Shown: piece after piece, positions 19,874 to 31,259 of the stretch | How positions within the stretch are numbered: position 1 is the stretch's first letter | Layout: each line of letters starts with the position of its first letter | Assembly (NCBI GenBank): GCA_963691705.1 | Contig: OY829542.1 | Location: forward strand, 32,970,579 to 33,034,578 | Source of the DNA: Viola odorata | Taxonomy: Eukaryota > Streptophyta > Magnoliopsida > Malpighiales > Violaceae | DNA length: 64,000 nt | Direction of reading: 5' to 3' | Position numbers and translations under genes: made by a program | The notes under the pieces: model-generated | What the model saw: only the letters and a program-made list of their open reading frames with translations | What the model was told of the DNA's origin: nothing | Database searches by the model: none

Positions 19874-20218
19874 TTCTTGGGGTTTTTTAGCCATATTAAG
19901 GGCTTATTATCTAAGGATGTGAGGTTTTGTCAGTTGTCCATCTCGGGCCTTGATCGATATATTAGGGAGCTGGAAGGACAAGAGATCTATCTAATGGAAC
20001 AGAAAGACAAATTAAAATTAAAAGTTGTGGATGGCACAAACCGCAAGCACTTGCTTCTCAACTACAATGCGTTGTCTAATTTGAGGGTCGCCATCTCACG
20101 GCTAGAGGATCTTATAGAGGTGAAGAGGATGGAAGAGAAACTGTTGAGCGAAGCTGATCATGCAGTTTTAGCTTACAAATTTATTCTTGAAGAAAAACCT
20201 TCTGCAAGGCCCTAAATT
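19874..20218 (+). pseudogene. Coiled-coil gene fragment, not recognised
   Basis: An open frame of about 114 codons follows a stop at 19871 and lacks an ATG near its start. The translation is hydrophilic and helical, with L-D-R-Y-I-R-E-L-E-G-Q-E and A-I-S-R-L-E-D-L-I-E-V-K-R-M-E-E-K, suggesting a coiled coil. It ends in K-P-S-A-R-P. It could be an exon of a host gene or a fragment captured by a transposon. I do not recognise the family. The FRS-like pseudogene lies downstream on the other strand. Confidence 0.35.
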
Positions 20219-21147
20219 TGTAGAGAAAGACTTAAGTTTTAATTTCATTATCTAGTTTCCTGGGACTATCCTAGAAATTTGAAATTTTATGGGTATTTCT
20301 TTTACTATCTAGTTTTCTTGGACTATCGTTGAAACTCGTACTTTTATTGGTATTTCTTTAACTATACTATTTATTTGCTACAATTTCATTGGACAAATGA
20401 TTGAGGAGTGGTACATTCATCCCAGAACTATATGATAAGTAGGAAGGTGATATTGAAATTAGAAACGTACAGATGTTCTGATTTTTTTTTCTAGAATTTT
20501 TTCATAAGGTGGGATTAGCAATTGTAATTCAATTGGAATCAATTTACCCAATAAAGCAACAATTTCATTACACACATAATGAATTTTGCCAAACCACGAG
20601 AAGAACTGATGCCAAATTAAGATATGCACTACATATAGTGAGATGCATGTTTGGTTATAACCCAAGTCCAACAAAACTACTCTAGTTAATTTGATGGAAG
20701 GAAATGGTAAATACCCAAAAACTATAGGATGTGATATTACGTTGGCACCAAAAGTTTGTTACGAACGATTGTAATACATTAGAGTTAATACCATACCATT
20801 CATAAGTAAACAGGATATGGACTAAATTTAGAAACGTGTATTTGTTGGTGTTAAGTTTAACCAAAAAAATGTTCTGACATTATTTCCTGCAATGAAGTTG
20901 TAAAATCCATTGAAGTGGGGAAATGTGTTTTTGATATCTTCATAGCTTGAAGTCAATGTTCATTGGACTTTCACCGGGCTAAGTTGTTGGTATCTCCTAC
21001 GATAATGATCCAAATTGCAATTAACACAATGACATGTAATGTTTTTTTTTTATAAAGGGTGATGAGTCTATAGAATGTAATATACTTACATTTTGTTGCG
21101 GGCAAAAGGTACTAGGTGACGATGGATTGTTTTCGGCAGACGAAGCC
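20219..21147. other. Noncoding sequence, nothing recognised
   Basis: AT-rich with a short repeat near 20240-20360 (TTTCTT(T)NACTATCTAGTTT(C/T)C(T)TGG...ACTATC twice). No supported gene. The frames at 20459 and 20682 on the minus strand show no domains. Confidence 0.4.
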
Positions 21148-22945
21148 CTATTTTTCTATAAAGAAGTTCACTTTTAGCAAAGTACATGAAAATGAAGCGA
21201 TTATGTAAATTATTTTTTCCCAACAAACCCGTCTTTTCCTTGTTGAAACTCCTTTATGCGTTGGTTGTTTTCTTTTCATTACTTCATCCTTCTTTGACGT
21301 CATGTAATTTTTTCTGCGTGTTGTATTTCTAAATGCAATTTCAAACACATTCATCATCCTACTCTTTGGAGGCCGACCCCTAGTGGTGCACAATAGAGGA
21401 TCGAGAAGGGTGAGAACCATAATGGATGCATCGCCATCCAGCTCCAATTGCCTTTGCATGAAGTTGATTTTTGTCCCCCTGGCATTGGTACTGAACTTAC
21501 CGACACTGCTAGCAACTGTTGGAACCATCCGGTTCAATTTCTCATCTAGGTATGTGAGGTATTCACAAGCGAATGCTGCCCTATTATCTCCTAGTGAAGC
21601 TGATTCGCAAACAGACAAGTAACGTTTGTAGACGTTCTCAAATCTTTTTAATTTTGGACACCTAAAGGGGTTACTCATTTTAGGTAGTGTTATTCTGTAG
21701 TATGATCTTTTGATGTCCTCTCTCCATCTATTTAGCACATATTTATTGTGTAGCTCTGCAACATGTTTGGTCTTCAAAACCTGCAATATGTGGCAACAAA
21801 ATATGCTTGGTGTTTCGAATAGACCACACGTGCATTTGTAGGTATGTGTATCCATCTCTATCGTTAATCTTGTGTCGTTGAAAGTCTTAACCTCTCCATT
21901 CCACCGGGTGACGAGGTACGTTCTCACACCATTAGATTATTCTACTCTCTCTAACCCACACAAATACCTCTTGGTACCTGTTAAGCGTGTACAATTTGCT
22001 GAATTGTATCTTAACTAGCAACGGTTTTCTTATACATGGCGTTGTATTTGCATATCTTAAATCCTCATAATTTTCTTTCTCAATCTTGTCTCGCAATGCC
22101 AGATCAAATTGCTGCATGAATTGGGTAAGCGATGTTTCGTGATTCACATAATTTTAAAGAACCAGTTGATCCACTTACTCATTTGCGTTGTTTGCATCCC
22201 GGCCTAGAACGTGCACTTGAAGTATGCAAGGACCCACAAAGTTCTATTGGTAAAAAGATCTAATAACCAAGCTACGTTTGCAGTCAGATGTTTGTGTATG
22301 AAAGATGTCCATTTAGTCTCAAACTCTATTTCGTCACCAACCTTATAAACTAGGAATTCAAACTCTATCTTCAGCTCATGATAGTTTGCCTTTGATCTTA
22401 GATTTCCTAAGATCATTTTCATGATGTGCCACAAGCACCATCTCTGCCTTGTTTCTGGGAATACTAGTTGAACTCCCTATCTTATACTTGGAAATTGATT
22501 AGTTAGTATTCCTTTTGGTGCTTTGTTTCCCATGCATTACTTCCATGTATCAAATACCCATTTAAATATGAGTCCACACTCCTTCGAAACTAGCATTGCA
22601 CCCAATAAAATTATATGGCCATGGTGGTTGACTCCTACAAAAAGAGCAAAAGGCATTTTATACCGGTTCTTTAAGTAAGTCATGTCAAAAACAACAACAT
22701 CGGAGAAATCAATACATGCTGCCCTACTCCAAGAGTCTGCCCATAAAATATCGGTGATCCTATTATCTTCGTCGGTGTTGCAATTGTAGTAAAATCCACT
22801 ATCTTGTGCCATCATGTTGCTGAAGTAACTCATCATCTCTTCTGCACCCTCTTTACCTAAATACCTTCGTCAATCTCTACTCATAAAGTTTCTCAAGTCA
22901 CGCTTAATAAATAGGACGTTTTCATGTCCTCCAATCTCAACAACG
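21148..22945 (-). pseudogene. FAR1/FRS-type (MULE transposase-derived) pseudogene
   Basis: FAR1-related proteins are Mutator-transposase-derived transcription factors with a MULE domain and a SWIM zinc finger. On the minus strand the expected order is present. G-G-H-E-N-V and R-D-L-R-N-F lie near 22940-22880. The MULE domain follows at 22836-22204, with D-E-D-N-R-I-T-D-I-L-W-A-D, F-D-M-T-Y-L-K-N-R-Y-K-M-P-F and W-C-L-W-H-I-M-K. Then come the T-L-x-Q-F-type segment at 22147-21932 and the SWIM motif CxC...CxH (C-T-C-G-L-F ... F-C-C-H) near 21830-21780. It is broken by a TGA near 22870, TAA and TAG in the same frame near 22535 and 22480, a TAG near 22204 and a frameshift near 22150. No TIRs were found, so it could be a dead host FRS gene or a dead transposon. 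The last ~200 codons are still open, to 21148. Confidence 0.8.
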
Positions 22946-23616
22946 TAGTTTGTGTGTGTTTGTTTAATCTCTATTCATGTTATATCAGAAGCAATATTTT
23001 ACTTATTCCAACTTCACAAACCTATACGATCATCCTTTCAGTATTGTCATCATCTATCAGAGTTCCTAAGATTGGAAACTACACAAATTATTCAGAGGGT
23101 CAAACTAAGTGTATACTAGAAGCCTAAAATATGCTCCAAATTTCATAAGGCAATGTACATTATAATTCGCACATTATCATAACGAGTAGATGTTGTAGAG
23201 GATAATTTGAAAACCTCATTAGAATTTTTGCCATTTCCTAACTTAACATTTTGTAATATGAAGAAGAAAATATTACACCCAATTAGACCGGTTAAAAAAC
23301 TACACAAAACACCAAAGATAATAAAAGTAAGTGCATGATGCAAGCCTAAAATATGCACCAAATATCTAAAGTGTATATAAATTAAAACTTTGCCTACCAA
23401 ACATTCTTGAAACCATATAGCAATGTTGATTTGTTCATCTGAATCAAAACAAATACATATACATTATGAAGTTCCTATCACATTAGGGCGCAACTGACAT
23501 TTTCTCACATCAAATAAAGAAAATCCAATTTATAGAGTACAAAAAAAAGGAGAGGTATACATGAGTTTTAGTGGGTGTACCTGAAATTTGGTTATTCAAA
23601 AGTTCCATTTGTATGT
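22946..23616. other. Noncoding sequence upstream of the FRS pseudogene
   Basis: AT-rich with no supported gene. The first part may contain a degraded N-terminal FAR1 domain, which I cannot identify. Confidence 0.35.
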
Positions 23617-24283
23617 GTTGATACCCGAATTTTGACGCCATTTTAAATTGAATTTATCATTTTTGTTGTTTTATTTAACTTACTGTCATTTTTAATTAAT
23701 TTACTATCGTTATTATTTTTAATTCTCATCGCATTTTATCATTGTCAACATTCGAAATCGCATTTCTAATTTTTTGTCACGTATTTTCATTATTATTATT
23801 AATATCTTCAGCCTTAAAAATTATATTTTTAATTATCCGTTAGTAATTTTCTATTTATCTTTCCGTTTTAGGTCATCGCATAAAATTTAGGATTTTTAGT
23901 ATTTTATCATTTTTTAGCATTTTTTTATTTTATTATTATTTTTTGTTCGAACTTTTATTGGACCCGAGTAAATTCACTCGGACCATTGATCGAACGTGTT
24001 ATTTCTTCAGTTGACAATTACCTACTCTCTTTTTCATTCACACCAGTCAACTTCGTCTCGTGCAATTTTCGTCGTAACGTCATTTATTTTTCATTCGAAT
24101 ATATTCATGTTTCCGAACGAGAAAATAAACACATTAAATGAAAAAAATTCTTCATTCCCTGTAGACTGTTAAACTCATCTTATTTTTCTCTACGTGCTGG
24201 CGCTTTTGGCTCGAAAATTCAGAACGTTTGTTCGCAAAAATGGCTTGAGGTCATTTAAATAAGTTAAATGGACAAGTTGATCA

Positions 24284-24325
24284 CCGTTGATCTGGTTGAC
24301 CAAGGAAAGTTAACCAGATTAACGG
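24284..24325 (+). promoter_or_regulatory. W-box palindrome in LTR J
   Basis: The arms CCGTTGATCTGGT and ACCAGATTAACGG can form a 13-bp stem with one G-T pair, and the spacer contains TTGACC, a WRKY-type W-box. D has CCATTGATCTGGT / ACCAGATCAATGG at the same place (47358 and 58542). The third pair changes from A-T to G-C between D and J. Confidence 0.5.
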
Positions 24326-24504
24326 CCCACCATTTAAGTGTGCATGGTGCACATGCATAGTGGCAACGAGCAGTAGCGGAGCAAGCCACCGAGCTACTTG
24401 CTCCAGTCGCTTCCTGTCTCGTCCGCCATCATCACCAACGGCCGTAGACCTGCCACCACGACAGTCGTAGCCCCGCCAGCACGATAGCAGCTCCTCCACG
24501 CGCA

Positions 24505-24509
24505 GCGCC
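24505..24509 (+). repeat. Target site duplication of element B (left)
   Basis: GCGCC, repeated at 32421-32425 directly after the right LTR. It is the 5-bp duplication expected from Ty3/gypsy integration. Confidence 0.9.
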
Positions 24510-25670
24510 TGATGCGTTCCTTGTAGGCTAGAACGCCCTCCTTAGATCGTTGTCCGACGACGTGGCTTTCAATGCGGAAAATAACTCGAAGAAGACACGT
24601 GAATCTCCAAGTCGCAATGCTTGGCACTCCACGCAGAATCCCTTGAGGATCTTGCATCAAACCTTTGAATCTCCAAATCGTAATGCTTGGCAATCCAAAG
24701 AACGGATGACTCAATGAAAGGTGCTTTCAAGTTTTACTTGACAAGCTAATCGAATGCACGAAACTCAATTAGTTGCAAGGTTCATCAAGAACAAGTGGAT
24801 AAAGATCCAAAGCAATATGCTTTCAATAATCAATAATCAAAGTCCTCTGAAAATAACATGGGCGACTCCTTTTTAAGGAAGCGCAAAACCCTAATTCCAA
24901 AAATGGAAACTAGTTTAGTTTCTAAATAATGACTTAAACGAAATTGGCAACAAACCACCCTTCCAAATAAGTTCTGAAACCCTAAATTAACATAAATAAA
25001 GTCTAATAATAAGGATAGAAGTGCAGGCGCCGCCGTTTAGGTCAAAAGGCCCAAGTGGCTTTGCTTGCGGGTCCGCCGAATCACGTTTTAAGGAAACAAG
25101 GCGTTTTCCTTATTCCCTCGAGCGTTCCCACTGAAACTTGGAGGGAAACTTCCTAACACATATATTAAGTTCTGGACTGAATATTGTGCGAGAAAATATG
25201 CTCCAATCTTCAAAAGGCTTGGCAGTGGCTTTCGCTGTCCAATGCGGGCTTGTGATTTGGGCCTGTCCCAAATCCTTCGGGCGTTTCTCCTGATTCTTGG
25301 CCTGGACTCCTCTCTTGTATTATAAATGATCATGGTCTGGTCAAAAATAGGAAAAGGGCGCTGGTGGACCTAAAGGTCCGAGGTGGCCATGTGTAGCCCA
25401 TCCGTAGGCGCGGACGCGGTGCGGATTAGGGTTACGAGGCGCGGCTGGGGTGCGCGCAGGCTGGCTTCCTCCGAGGCTGTCTCTGCCTTCAGTTCCATAT
25501 GGATGAGGCTACTGAGCCTCACTTGTAGGGCGCGGGCCCTGGCACGAGTGATCGGACCCGTGGGCGGCAATGGGAGGCTCGCGGATGCATCCTCCAAGGC
25601 TCGGGCCTTGGCGCGGGTGGTTGCGCCTGCGGGTGAAGCACTAGGGTTGGCTCCGGCTGGGATCGTATCA
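24510..25670 (-). mobile_element. 3' LTR of element B
   Basis: A 1161-bp LTR running from TGATACGATC to GGAACGCATCA on the minus strand. Its first 300 bp encode the last 100 codons of the polyprotein, ending at 25370. Confidence 0.9.
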
Positions 25671-25684
25671 TCCCCTCCATCTTG
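25671..25684 (-). other. Polypurine tract of element B
   Basis: The minus strand reads AAGATGGAGGGGA directly before the LTR start TGATACG. It is also coding: GAT GGA GGG GAT GAT gives D-G-G-D-D. Confidence 0.8.
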
Positions 25685-28494
25685 AGGAGGATTCGCCCTC
25701 GAATCCAGATCAGCAACATCCTCATCACCTGCATCAAACAACCGTAAGTCAGAAATATTAAAGGTTCCATGTATTGAACCATACTCACTTGGAAGGTCGA
25801 GGCGGTAAGCATTGTTGTTGATCTTCTCAACAATCTGAAATGGGCCATCTCCCCGTGGGGATAATTTTCCTTTCCTCCTCTCTGGAAATCTCTCACGTCT
25901 TAGGTGCAGCCACACCCAATCGCCAACTTGAAAGGACGCGGTCTTGCGGCCTTCATTGTGCTTGCGCACTAGGCGCTCATTAGTGCGCTCAATGTTTCCC
26001 TTATCTGTTTGATGTGTTCTGCCCGCTGCTGTCCATCTAAGTTAGAAACATCACTCAAAGGCAAAGGGGTCAAATCCATGGGAGTTAGCGGATTAAAGTC
26101 ATAAACTACTTCAAAAGGTGAACAATTTGTAGTAGAATGGATTGAACGATTATAAGCAAACTCCATGAAAGGCAAATGATCAGTCCATTTAGAAATATGC
26201 TTGGTAACTAAAGAGCGTAAAAGAGACCCCACAGTACGGTTAACTACCTCAGTTTGGCCGTCGGTTTGAGGGTGACAAGAAGTCGAATACAACAATTTAG
26301 TTCCAAGGCGACTCCACAACACTGGCCAAAAGTGGCTCAAAAATCTTCCATCACGGTCACTAACAATACTAATAGGCATACCATGGAGGCGGACTACCTC
26401 TCTAAAGAATATATTAGCAACCTGAGACGCATCATTAGTATTTTTACAAGGCAAAAAGTGCGCCATTTTGGAAAATCGATCCACAACAACAAATATACCA
26501 TCCTTACCATCCCAAGACTTAGGTAAACCTACAATGAAGTCCATGGACAGATCGGTCCAAGGTTGGGAAGGTACGGGCAGCGGCATAAACTCACCATGAC
26601 TAGCTAACCGAGATTTTGCCCTTTGGCAAACTACACATCTAGCAATCACACGCACAACATCACGTCTCATCTTAGGCCAATAAAAGTGTGATTTCAGCAT
26701 GTCATAGGTTTTATTAATGCCAAAGTGGCCCATCAATCCACCACTATGTGATTCATGCACAAGTAAGTCACGCAAAGAACACTTAGGAATGCAAAGGCGC
26801 TTGCGCCGAAACAGATAGTTATCATGCGTATAAAATTTCACATCAACCATGGAATCACAAGTCTTATAGATCTCACCAAAATCCAAATCAGTAGGGTAGA
26901 GTGGAATTATTTGAGAAAACCCTAAAAATTTGACACTTAACGAAGAGATCAAGACATACCTTCTAGACAATGCGTCGGCAACAACATTGTCTTTTCCTTC
27001 TTTGTACTTGATGTGATAAGGGAAAGCTTCTAAGAACTCCAGCCACACGGCATGTCTCCTATTCAACTTCCCTTGGCCCTTTAGATATTTGAGGCTCAAG
27101 TGGTCGGTGTGCACCACAAATTCCCTTGGCATCAAGTAGTGTTGCCAAACCTCGAAGGCCCTAACTAGTGCATAAAGCTCTTTGTCATACGTTGGATAAC
27201 GCAGCTGTGCATCCTTGAGCTTCTCACTAAAGAAGGCTATTGGCTTCTTCTCTTGCATCAAAACAGCACCTATACCGATTCCACTTGCGTCGCACTCCAA
27301 CTCAAACGGTTTGTCAAAGTCGGGAAGGGCTAACACGGGCGCGTTGGACAGCTTGTCCTTCAACGCTTGGAATGCGGTCTCTTGAGGTTCCTCCCACCTG
27401 AAATCAACATGTTTCTTAGTTAGGTCATTAAGTGGGGCAGCAAGAGTACTAAAATCACGAATGAAACGACGATAAAAGGAAGCTAAGCCGTGAAAGGAGC
27501 GGATGTCGCTTGCTGTTTTTGGCGTAGGCCACTCCTTGATCGCTTGCACCTTCGCTTCATCCACCTTCACACCGTCCTTGCCCACTAGGAACCCTAAGAA
27601 TTCAACCTGTTCTAAAGCAAAAGAGCACTTGGAGAGCTTAGCATATAGCTTCTCCTCACGCAAGGTCAGAAAAATTTCCTTAAGATGCGTAACATGCTCA
27701 TGCAAAGATTTGCTATAAATTAAGATGTCATCAAAGTATACAACAACAAATTTGCCTATAAAACGCCTAAGGACATGGTTCATTAGTTAATCCAAACGGC
27801 ATCACTAACCATTCATACAAACCATATTTTGTTTTGAAAGCCGTTTTCCATTCATCACCCTCTTTCATTCTAATTTGATGATAACCGCTCATTAGGTCAA
27901 TTTTGGAAAAAATTACACTACCACAAAGCTCATCTAACATATCATCTAAGCGAGGTATGGGGTGACAATACTTTACCGTAATTTTTTTGACCGCTCGGCA
28001 GTCAACACACATTCGCCAAGTTCCATCTTTCTTTGGCACTAGAAGCACTGGAACGGCGCATGGAGACAAGCTCTCCCGGACATATCCCTTGCTAAGGAGC
28101 TCATCAACCTGCCGCTGAAGTTCCTTGGTCTCCTCGGGGTTGCTCCTATAGGCTGGTCTGTTTGGGATAGTCGAACCCGGTACAAAATCAATTTGGTGCT
28201 CTATGCCGCGGATTGGGGGCAAACCGGTTGGCATCTCTTCGGGTGTTACATCCTTGAACTCCTGCAAAACAGCCAAGATAGAAGAAGGCACAGAAGCTAA
28301 AGGATCAAGGTTAGTAGTGCTCAAACAAAAGGATTTAAAGCGAAGAAGAAGCAAAGGGCGATTCTCGCCACGAAACTGTTTTTGTAAAATAAGCGCGCGG
28401 CGCAAATCTTTTGCTTTCGCATATAAGTTTACTTTCTTTTCTTTTTCTTGCCTTTTCTTTTCTTTTTCAGGCTCTTTCTTTTCTGTTTTTAACC

Positions 28495-28590
28495 CGTGCT
28501 CACTTTTTTCACGGGGGCTGTTTTCATTCCTTTCGTTGCTTTCAAACCCGTGCTCACTTTTTTCACGGGGGCTGTTTTCATCAATTCTTT
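28495..28590 (-). repeat. 48-bp in-frame duplication in the B protease-RT linker
   Basis: Two direct copies of a unit containing CCCGTG...CACGGG (a 6-bp hairpin stem) encode two copies of S-P-R-E-K-S-E-H-G. Element C has the related N-S-G-H-E-K-N-E-H-A-L at the same place. Confidence 0.7.
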
Positions 28591-30400
28591 TGTCTATAGA
28601 CCGTGAGGCCTCAAACTCAGCATAGGACTTCTCCAACCAGAGCTGGTCCTCAAGCACTTGCTTAGGTGTAAGGGGTGCGAGTGTGAACTTCACTCCTTCC
28701 TTCTCAAGCTTGTACCGATTGCTCCTCCCTTCGTGAGTGGCGTTGCGGTCAAATTGCCATGGACGGCCAAGTAGCACATGTGACCCTTGCATTGGGACAA
28801 CATCACACCATATCTCATCTCTATATTTCCCAATAGAAAATCTCACCAACACTTGCCTAGACACCTTAAGGCCGACTCCATCATTCATCCATTGCAAAGT
28901 GTACGGCTTTGGATGTCTCACCATAGGTAACCCTAATTTGTGCACAAGAAGCGTACTAGCACAATTAGTACATGAGCAATTATCAATAATAAGAGAGCAT
29001 ACCTTAGTACCAATGTGGCACCTAGCATGGAATAAGTTCTCCCTTTGTTCCTCCTCACATGTTTCGGCCCTTGGCTGCACACTCAAGTTCCTCCGAACTA
29101 CTAGGGTAATCGGTTCACAAACCCTAGCTTCATGATCGGCTGCCTCTTCTCCCTCACTTTCTTCTTCCGAATCCTCCACCAACTCATAATCATCCTCCGA
29201 GTCCATCTCTCCATTATCCCTAACAATTAGAACTCTCTTGTTGGGACATTCGGCCTGCTTATGGCCTCGGCCACTACACTTAAAGCACACAATGTCTCTT
29301 GTAGGCACACGATTAGTACTAGTAATAGGAACTTTAGAAGGAGTAGGGTTTGCCGAATTACCTTTGGTTCCATAAGAAGGTTTAGATACCTTGGGTGTTT
29401 CCTTGCTGTCCTTATTCCCCTTGGGCCACGTAGACTTGTTCCAAGTGGAAGTCCGTGACACAAAAGTAGACGGCTTAGAGTAGGCTGCCTTAGCCTTGCG
29501 TTGCCTCTCGATCTTCACGGCCATGTGAAGCATCTCCTCCAAAGTCCTATATTGGCACAACTCTAAGGCGTTAGCTATCTCTGAATTCAGCCCACTCATG
29601 AACCTAGACATCTTCGAATCCTCATCCTCTATCACATTAACCCTCGCCAAAAGAACTTCCAACTCATTGTGATAATCATTCACGGTCTTGGACCCTTGGG
29701 TAAGCTTTTGTAAGCGCTGAAGTTGGTCCTTATGATAGTACGGTGGAACAAACCTCCTCTTCATCACATACTTCATGTTTTCCCAAGTAGTTACGGGTCC
29801 TCTCACATCCTCATTCACTTGCTCCCACCAATGGGCAGCGTATCCAAAGAACTCCACGGAAGCTAACCTTATTTTCTTTTCATCCGTGTAGGTGTGACAC
29901 CTAAAAATCGCTTCCATCTTTCGCTCCCAAGTTAAGTATGCCTCGGGATCATCTTTTCCTTCGAAAGGTGGAACCTTGAGCTTGACACTCCCAAGGTGAT
30001 TGTCGACTCGCTCGCGCTCCTCGCGACGCGGCTGTTCTAAGTTACGGTCCTGCCTAGCAAAGGCGTGTCTGCCGCGTCCATGTGCACCTCCTCGGCGCAT
30101 GTGAAAACCCCTCGGTCCTGCCATGTGAAACTCCTCATCATACCCATCTTCAGAACCCTCGGCCTCATGCTCACTAGGCTGATCATCACCCGGTGGAGGC
30201 ACATATGCTTCTCGGTCCACTCTAGGGTTTAGGTGTTGCGCAAAGTGTGCCCCGGGGGCTTGTGGAGCTCGATTCTCACGTTCCCTAGTCTCGACTTGCT
30301 GTCTCCAAGCTGCTATGTCCTGGAGCTGAGCTGCTATGTCTTGCAAGGCCTTGGCTACATCATTCACAGCCGTTGGTTCCCTTTCTAAATTTCCTGACAT

Positions 30401-31245
30401 CCTGAAATTCACAAAAGAAAATTGCAAGCGTAAAATTGCCTAAAACTATCACTCCCTCACGTGTTTACGCTCGTGTTTGTCTCTCTATTAATCTCACAAA
30501 ATCTCTCAAAGCAACTGTCCAGATCCGTCTCCAAGTATCCAAGATGAACCTGACTCAAAGAAATTTCAAGAAAGGCTTCCAAAGAGAAGCATAAAGAAAA
30601 CTAGTGTAGAAAGAAAATTTTGAGGTAGTATACTCGATTCAATTGCAAAGATCAATCAATCAATCAAGTGTACTACAGAGTAGGAAGGCACAGTAGTCTT
30701 GGAATCAAAGAAAAGCTCAAAATACACAGATTTAGTCAATTGACAACTCAAAAACGCTAATGGCATGCGATTAGGGTTTTGAAACTTGTTTTTGCCACAA
30801 CTTTTGATTCCCAATTCGAAATCCAATGATTCTTTTTGCTATGAGTCACAAATTCACTCTAGTATTTGATTCTGAAGTTTTTTTTTTTTTTTTTTTTGAA
30901 TGGTACTGATTTCGCCTCTGTTCTGTTTTTTTTTTGACGAAAATTGCTTTCTCTTTTTCTCTTTTTTCTTTTTTTTTTTTTTTTTTTTTGATATTTCAAC
31001 ACAACACAAAGCACAAATTAGCTAAGACACTTTAGGGGACTTTTTTTTTTTTTTTGACTAAAGTAAAGACCTACAAATCGTTGAGATGATTTGCACACTA
31101 ACCGCACACACAAGACACGAATTGACACAAGACAACTAACACACAGCACGCAAGAGAATTGGTGTAGAAGAGAATGAAGGAATACCAATTCTAACAAAGA
31201 AACGATAATTTAAAAGGGATAGATTTACCAAGTCGGGACAGCTGA
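30401..31245 (-). other. Leader of element B
   Basis: Untranslated region between the PBS and gag, with several T-runs (about 30880, 30970 and 31040 on the plus strand). Its end before gag has the conserved CACGTG box at 30452-30478 and an acceptor-like TTTCAG. I see no other feature. Confidence 0.6.
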
Positions 31246-31257
31246 GCTCCGCTACCA
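31246..31257 (-). other. Primer binding site of element B (Met-type)
   Basis: The minus strand reads TGGTAGCGGAGC, two bases from the LTR end and two mismatches from the initiator-Met PBS. It is identical to the PBS of element C. Confidence 0.75.
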
Positions 31258-31259
31258 AC

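Larger units (their letters stand above)
23617..24509 (+). mobile_element. Tat/Ogre-like LTR J, left part
   Basis: It starts TGTTGATACCCGAATTTTGA, the same start as the D LTRs on the other strand. It includes the Tat-type AT-rich U3 start, ACTCGG near 23975 and the W-box palindrome at 24284-24325. Element B interrupts it at 24509; the LTR resumes at 32426. No target duplication was recognised at the outer ends. Confidence 0.75.
25370..30400 (-). pseudogene. Gag-Pol polyprotein of CRM-like element B (two frameshifts)
   Basis: Translation would start at the ATG at 30400, right after a splice-acceptor-like TTTCAG|G. Domains in order: Gag with E-R-K-M-E-A-I-F-R; zinc knuckle [14 protein letters not shown]; protease with I-I-D-N-C-S where D-S/T/G-G is expected; a charged linker with a 16-residue duplication; RT with M-P-F-G-L-T-N and Y-F-D-D; RNase H (D-A-S-G-I-G); integrase HHCC zinc finger and D,D,E core; and a C-terminal tail with G-G-D-D and G-P-I-T-R-A. 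About 26 bp is missing just after M-P-F-G-L-T-N near 27784, apparently a deletion between ATG-containing repeats. A second frameshift lies near 25990-26010, before the integrase C-terminal domain. Otherwise the frame is open. Confidence 0.88.

Noticed and set aside
25383..25685. Plus-strand 100-codon frame, repeated at 32133
   Set aside because: It is antisense to the GC-rich pol tail encoded in the B LTR and is a shadow of that frame.
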